DNA of 64,000 bases from NCBI GenBank assembly GCA_964030785.1, contig OZ034977.1, positions 28,779,152 to 28,843,151 of the forward strand, in the 5' to 3' direction. Below, piece by piece: positions 59,601 through 64,000 of this stretch (the first letter of the stretch is position 1; every line of letters starts with the position of its first letter). Source of the DNA: Siderastrea siderea (lineage: Eukaryota; Cnidaria; Anthozoa; Scleractinia; Rhizangiidae). The notes below the pieces were generated by a model, which was given only the letters and a program-made list of their open reading frames with translations, was not told the DNA's origin and ran no database searches. A program made the translations under genes and the position numbers.

Positions 59601-60587
59601 GTCAAGTGGTCCCGGTCGCTTACGGAATGTGTTCGCTTACGAGAGGTTCCAACTGTAGTAGTTTGACTAAGGAACTTCTGGCAGAGTAGTCGCACATGGA
59701 AATTTGTCGTTTACGAGAGCTGGTCGCCCAGAGAGGTTCGACGGTCCGTCATTATCAAATCGGGTTAATTATACTTTTTTTGCAATTTTTTTTTCAGGTC
59801 GCCGTGTGGCTGAGCTGGAGATGTATGTGTTTATTTGCAAGGTGAATTTTATTTCTGGCCTACTTTTTTCATTCTCAAAACTGTTTCACGAGATAGGCCT
59901 ATAGTGCATTCCATTCCAGTGAACAAGAAGATAGAAACGAAATGAGTGGGAGCAAAACAATAATTATGTAACAAACTCGAAAGTGCGGTGCATAACAAGG
60001 ATTTTTACGTTAAAATTTCGACACTGTTTCCAGATACCTGGGTAACTTTTTTATTGTCGATGAAATTTCAGGTAATGTTGGTTTGCTAGCTCTTAAGGCG
60101 TCGCGGCGTGCAAATAAATTAGTGCTATATCCCCTAAATAGGATCCTTCCCGCTTAAGTGTTCTTTCAAAGTGACACTCTTGATTATTCTAGACGGACCA
60201 CTAATAGATATAGTCCTGAGTTCCAACCATTTACGAAACAACAGTCATTTTAAGAGCTTCTTTCACCCGGATTATCACACGAGACAGACTGCTGATACTC
60301 CTAGATTCAAACCATTTACTAAGGAAGTCTTTTTAAAAACTACCTTCACCCGGACGGTCACACTAGATAAACTAAAACTATTTTCCTGCATTCAGACCAT
60401 GTAGTAAACAAAAGTCTTCTTAAGACTACTCTCACCCTGACGATCGTACTTGAAAAAATATTGATACTCAGGGGTACAAACCTTTTGGTTCATTTTGCTG
60501 ATTTTTTTTTTCTCGTAGTTACTTCAGCGGTTTCGCTTAGAGTACCACCACGAACCACTTGGGTTCAAGTTTGTCGAACGTCTTTAA
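53689..60587 (+). CDS. Mitochondrial-clan cytochrome P450, copy 3 (frameshift in exon 1)
   Basis: Exons: 53689-54166, 55141-55340, 56276-56566, 57363-57460, 58140-58306, 58762-58840, 59078-59234, 59798-59841, 60519-60587. The N-terminus (MPVSSSVGSAALRSLQGSL) is Ser/Arg-rich and presequence-like. Motifs are RPFEEIPGP, I-helix AAAVDNTANS (Asn in place of the usual Thr), KESMR, KPERW, FGFGTRMCAG and RRVAELE. Exon 1 totals 478 bases where 479 is needed: the presequence frame hits TGA at 53872, and the catalytic body continues in another frame from 53871. The last exon is 69 bases against 111 in the others, an in-frame loss of 14 codons between EPL and FKFVERL. Other splice sites are canonical. 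With the missing base it would be about 527 residues. It is the most compact copy, and its introns carry only small MITEs. Whether the frameshift is real or an assembly error is open. Confidence 0.85.
54475..54850. repeat. G/C-tract hairpin repeat in copy 3 intron 1
   Basis: A poly-G tract with ACAGTGG near its start faces CCACTTGACA and a poly-C tract at the end, with GGGAG-rich sequence between. The proline-rich minus-strand frame here has no support beyond base composition. Confidence 0.4.
55388..55670. mobile_element. MITE in copy 3 intron 2
   Basis: The ends TGTTACACTAGGCAATC and GAAAAATTGCCTAGTACG are approximate complements. The interior has AACTTGTTTCGCAA and CAACTTGTCTCGCAA words like those of the MITE at 659-1040, suggesting related families. 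Confidence 0.5.
60170..60480. repeat. Array of ~85-base repeats in copy 3 intron 8
   Basis: Three to four degenerate units with AGATTCAAACCATTTACT, AGTCTTTTTAAAAACT and CACCCGGACGGTCACACTAG words, matching the units at 13795-13960. Confidence 0.55.
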
Positions 60588-60839
60588 ATGCAGGAAGTTA
60601 CATCAGAAGCACAGGAAAGATAAATGTGGGAACAGGCACCAACTGATCCTTGCAAGTGGAGTGTGCGTTAACCTGCGTACAGCCGTTTTCTATTTCCTTT
60701 GCAGGAGACGTCCGGCACACAGGCTACATTGAAGCCGAAAAACGGTTAAATACCGAGTCTTCTGCGAATACAAATTTTTAAAAGCTCTTTTACTGGTAAG
60801 AGTTATTCATTAACCTATGCCACAGCTGTCATCATCTTT

Positions 60840-60873
60840 ATCATCATCATCATCATGGCCGTCGTCGTCGTCG

Positions 60874-60928
<55 letters not shown>

Positions 60929-60933
60929 CCATC
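60840..60933. repeat. ATC trinucleotide microsatellite
   Basis: Mostly ATC/TCA triplets with a GTC block in the middle. It directly follows a LINE-like 3' end on the - strand, so it may have begun as the tail of that element. Confidence 0.9.
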
Positions 60934-60954
60934 GCCATCATTAAAAGAGAAGTA

Positions 60955-61105
60955 CTAACGGTGTCAAGACATCGATGGTAAAGCACATCCTGCCATTTCA
61001 CTACATCTTTCGCCAAAGTCACTAGGTTCCACCCCATCCCAACCGGCCTTGCATCATGTCCAACTGTGTCCCTCCAGTGGAGTGCCACCTTCGTCTTCAA
61101 CGCTT
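60955..61105 (-). pseudogene. LINE reverse transcriptase 3'-terminal fragment
   Basis: On the - strand the frame reads KTKVALHWRDTVGHDAR, then LVTLAKDVVKWQDVLYH. Many non-LTR retrotransposon ORFs end in a similar pattern of RW-D-V-D...ARDR-W. The fragment runs straight into an ATG-repeat tail, as expected of a 5'-truncated LINE. The clade is not assignable. Confidence 0.4.
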
Positions 61106-62570
61106 ATCACTCTCAGGCATTCACTCACGGAAAGCTTTAGGAATTTATTATTGACCAATTCGACATACATGGCCAAACTATCTTTCTCTTCTGCTCTTTA
61201 TTGGAACAAGTGTCACTGGCGCTTGATCTGACCTGAGCGTTCCTTACGTGATGAAACCACTTTTTACCCAGCACGCAACGGAGACAGCGGCAGTCGAAGG
61301 CATTATAAGCGCCTTTCATAATCATTTAAAGGGACAGTGTAGTTTTATTTTGAAGATTAAAAAGACACATTTGCATCAATTGAAGCTTAAACTACTGGTC
61401 CAGTTTTGTTATAAATGGCTATTCTAGTCAACAGAAACTGTTAATATATTTGTTTGAATACGTATGGCCGTGATAACAATCGATTCCAACTTGAAAAGGC
61501 GGGCGGAATCTTTTAAGTTCTTCCCTTGTAGATAAGATTGGTAACAACAGATTGTTGCCTCGCTCTTCCTTTGTTATGCTAATCGCCATTCCATGTTATG
61601 CTGTGGTATGCTACGCTAGGTTGCTTTAAAGGCTGTAAACTGTACATCTGTGATGTATACATTTGAGTGGGTGCTAATGGAAAAAGCTTCAAATAGGAGA
61701 TTTGCACTTCGATAAGGAAAGTCACTCTGTCCTGTATAACCTCGTTTTGATGTTTTAAGAATCCCTGTCACCTTTCCTTGCATAGAACAAATATTCCAAA
61801 AACTCTAAGCTGTGATTGATTTTAATTTCTGTTTGCAAGTATTTCCTCCGGGCGACAAAAATCATCAGTGGCCATTTTTATATCGAGTGTATACATGTAA
61901 GCTTATATTCATTTGTATGTTTACTCGCGTAAGATCAAAACAAAAATTGACCAATATAGCTTGGCCTATTGTAAATCTGTATAGCTGGCTATAATTATAA
62001 TTTGCATGAATTGCTCAAGTGTTTTACTTAATTTTCAAACGAGTATCGTCTAAGAAATGGAAACTGTCTGATCAACTTAAGCACTCTATTAAGTTGGTCT
62101 TTAGTCCACTGAACATTATGCCGCGTCTTTGAGGGAACTGGGTCGATAATTGAAGCACAATCATGCAGATATCTCTCCGTGCACGTGATTTCTAGAGAGA
62201 TTTTCACGAGATTTCCCGGGTGTTTGCAATCACATCTATACTTGCAACGTCGTGCACGCGACCCGGAAAGTTCTTCTTTACGTTGAAACTACCTCGAACG
62301 AGGTGGCCGTAACTTTTAATGCTACCGTCAAGTTCGCTTGAATAGTTCACCTGGAAAAGTCAAATAAACAATATCTATGAAGAGAAGTATAGAGGCCGTG
62401 TAAAGATGGTGAAGTTATACTCTGGCGACATGTGGCTCACACCGACATGCTTAACCGATTTCTATAGCATGAAGCAGCGCAGAGTATTTTAATAGTTCCA
62501 CCTAGATGTGAAGCTGGTCTATCACAGGGGTCCCCCCTCCCCCCCTCAGCATTTTGTCAGTTGCACTTGG
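61106..62570. other. Non-coding stretch downstream of copy 3
   Basis: No protein motif, RNA gene or clear repeat is seen. The few short open frames lack motifs and splice context. Confidence 0.5.
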
Positions 62571-62755
62571 GGCCCGTTTCTCCAAACTCCCGGTGACTTA
62601 CCGGGCCTTATAAGACTGGATTTTTTTCAAATCTGCTTTTATCGATTGGTTTCAATTATTAATGCAAACTTGTCAATGCGTTTCATAAAATTAAAATGAA
62701 CTGCTTGTTATCGCGCCTGCCTGTTATCGGAAGTATCGAAAAACAGGCCCCTGGA
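62571..62755. mobile_element. MITE, GTTTCTCGAAACTC family (copy C)
   Basis: GGGCCCGTTTCTCCAAACTC at the left and GTATCGAAAAACAGGCCC at the right are eroded forms of the ends seen in copies A and B, with a similar length and interior. Confidence 0.55.
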
Positions 62756-62905
62756 AAGAAAAAGGCAATGAGGATTTTTCCTTTACCCGTATTTTTCTTC
62801 AAAAACTGGCAAAATAGTCGTACGCACGAGAAAACAAATTTTTTTTTAAATCAAACTTGTCATGGAAAATTACTCATTTGCAGCTAGGATAACGGTTTAG
62901 CTTAC

Positions 62906-64000
62906 CTTTAGGTTTTCTTGTCCTCTTTTCTTTACGTCTGCCCGCCTCAGAGTCATAGTGGCGATGTTATCAAAAGGATTTCTAATAACGTGAATAAACT
63001 TGAGCTGAACACCAAGTTTCTTTTCCAATTTCTTTAAAGACTCCATACCATGCCTTCGGTTTCGAGTAAAATTCTTGAAGCTTGAGCAGCTTTCTTATCC
63101 CCAATCACCAGAATTTGTTAAACATTAAATCACACGTGACCACTTTATCTTGAAGAAGTGATCACTTGATCTCGACACGTCACCTCCATCTTAAAGAAGA
63201 CATGAAATACCAGCCGACCCCCTTCCCTCGGAATGGGGACGGGAGACGAGTGAGTAAAGATTGTTTCGCTCTTAGGCATAGCCAGTTTGTTGAAAAACAA
63301 AATCACTTATCAATGAACATGAATGTCGTGCAGGCACCCTGCTTCCCCCAGCCCCATGCATTTGTTATTTCTTGTTTGCTATCGCTGCTTCTTTTGGATG
63401 ATATTGTACAGGCTCGCTGTTCACCATTCACAATCATTCAAATGAATGCCGTGTAGACCTTAAAAAAATTGTATACTCACATTAACTTCACTCCGTAGTG
63501 GTGTTATTCATGTATATGACTGAAATTATTACAACCATCATTTGAAATGCCTTCGCCAGTATTCTACATTATTCTATCTTGAGTAAGTCCTTAGTGTTGT
63601 AATGATACTGAGTACAGACATGTTACCCATCAGCCATCATTAACATCACTACTATAGGTACTATATTTATTTTATTTACTTACCGCATTGACCTGACTCA
63701 CCGTGTATGCGCCTATTGCCTCTCTTGTCATTGGGTCTTCATGTACAGTGAAGGCATGCACTGTAGTACCAAACAAACATTTAATAAATGCCGTTTTATT
63801 CTCACCCACCTGTATACTTTTATTGTATCTCCCTTGCCATTGATCCTTAATGTTGTAGTGATATTTGACAGGTTTATTATCCACTGGTCGCGAGCGCACA
63901 CCAAACGTGACGTCATAACGAGATTTTGCAAGCAGAAGCTCATAGATGTAATATTTTGACCTCAGAGACAACAAAGGATTTTCGATCCATTCTTTCAGGA
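62906..64000 (-). pseudogene. Sulfotransferase-like gene, partial, possibly degenerate
   Basis: Two - strand exons are visible: 63810 to beyond the window's right edge, and 62906-63108. The first encodes FGVRSRPVDNKP and WQGRYNKSIQ with a good donor (GTGGGT). The second starts VIGDKKAAQASRI and ends with KFIHVIRNPFDNIATM and a GTAAGC donor. The pattern GDKK...HVIRNPFDN fits sulfotransferase P-loop proteins, where the second motif helps bind the PAPS 3' phosphate. The joint YNKSIQ/VIGDKK is what the family predicts. But the base pair before the second exon is TG instead of AG, and a single-base shift is needed near 63060 to pass from VIGDKK to RNPFDN. The gene may be decayed, or these may be sequence errors. 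5' and 3' exons are outside or unseen. Confidence 0.55.

Noticed and set aside
60810..60960. Met/Asp-repeat protein on the - strand
   Set aside because: Translation of the ATC microsatellite; only the downstream WRDTVG part has LINE character.

Overview
This window looks like nuclear DNA from a cnidarian, most likely a stony coral. The evidence is: genes split into short phase-conserved exons by AT-rich introns; mitochondrial-clan P450 and sulfotransferase-like proteins of a type I associate with cnidarian gene sets; and a dense load of Tigger/pogo elements, palindromic MITEs, Penelope-like and hAT debris and GATT/ATC/AG microsatellites. The species cannot be fixed from sequence alone.

The backbone is a head-to-tail array of three paralogous nine-exon genes for mitochondrial-clan cytochrome P450s, all on the + strand: copy 1 (6391-23567), copy 2 (32018-50415) and copy 3 (53689-60587). 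Exon lengths and phases are nearly identical between copies, so I could define every splice site by comparison. Each copy carries the I-helix acid-Thr region, the ExxR motif, a PERW motif and the haem Cys loop running into the RRVAELE signature of the mitochondrial clan. Each also has an apparent lesion. Copy 1 has a lost exon 4 donor and a one-base deletion in exon 7. Copy 2 has a 1.24-kb foldback element inside coding exon 1. Copy 3 has a one-base frameshift in exon 1 and a 42-base in-frame deletion in the last exon.

The 5' flanks of copies 1 and 2 (1-3475 and about 27240-30495) are themselves duplicated, and each has gained its own insertion since. A mutator-like element with a 9-base target duplication sits in the first, and a TA-flanked palindromic element in the second. 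The other copy shows the empty site in both cases.

The introns host several notable mobile elements. Copy 1 intron 6 holds a 6.0-kb element with roughly 390-base terminal inverted repeats and a TA duplication. It encodes a large, now broken, protein with two zinc modules, a PIN/FEN-like nuclease signature and a C-terminal tesmin/TSO1 CXC domain. Copy 2 intron 4 holds an apparently intact 3.2-kb Tigger element with a full DDE transposase plus a divergently transcribed HIRAN-like gene. Copy 2 intron 6 holds an unfamiliar 2.5-kb element with ATCGAT-rich ends and an intact 210-codon ORF, and next to it a Tigger deletion derivative. Between copies 1 and 2 lies a 2.9-kb TE graveyard with hAT and Penelope-like fragments. 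Downstream of copy 3 there is a LINE 3' end, featureless sequence, and a sulfotransferase-like gene on the - strand that runs off the right edge.
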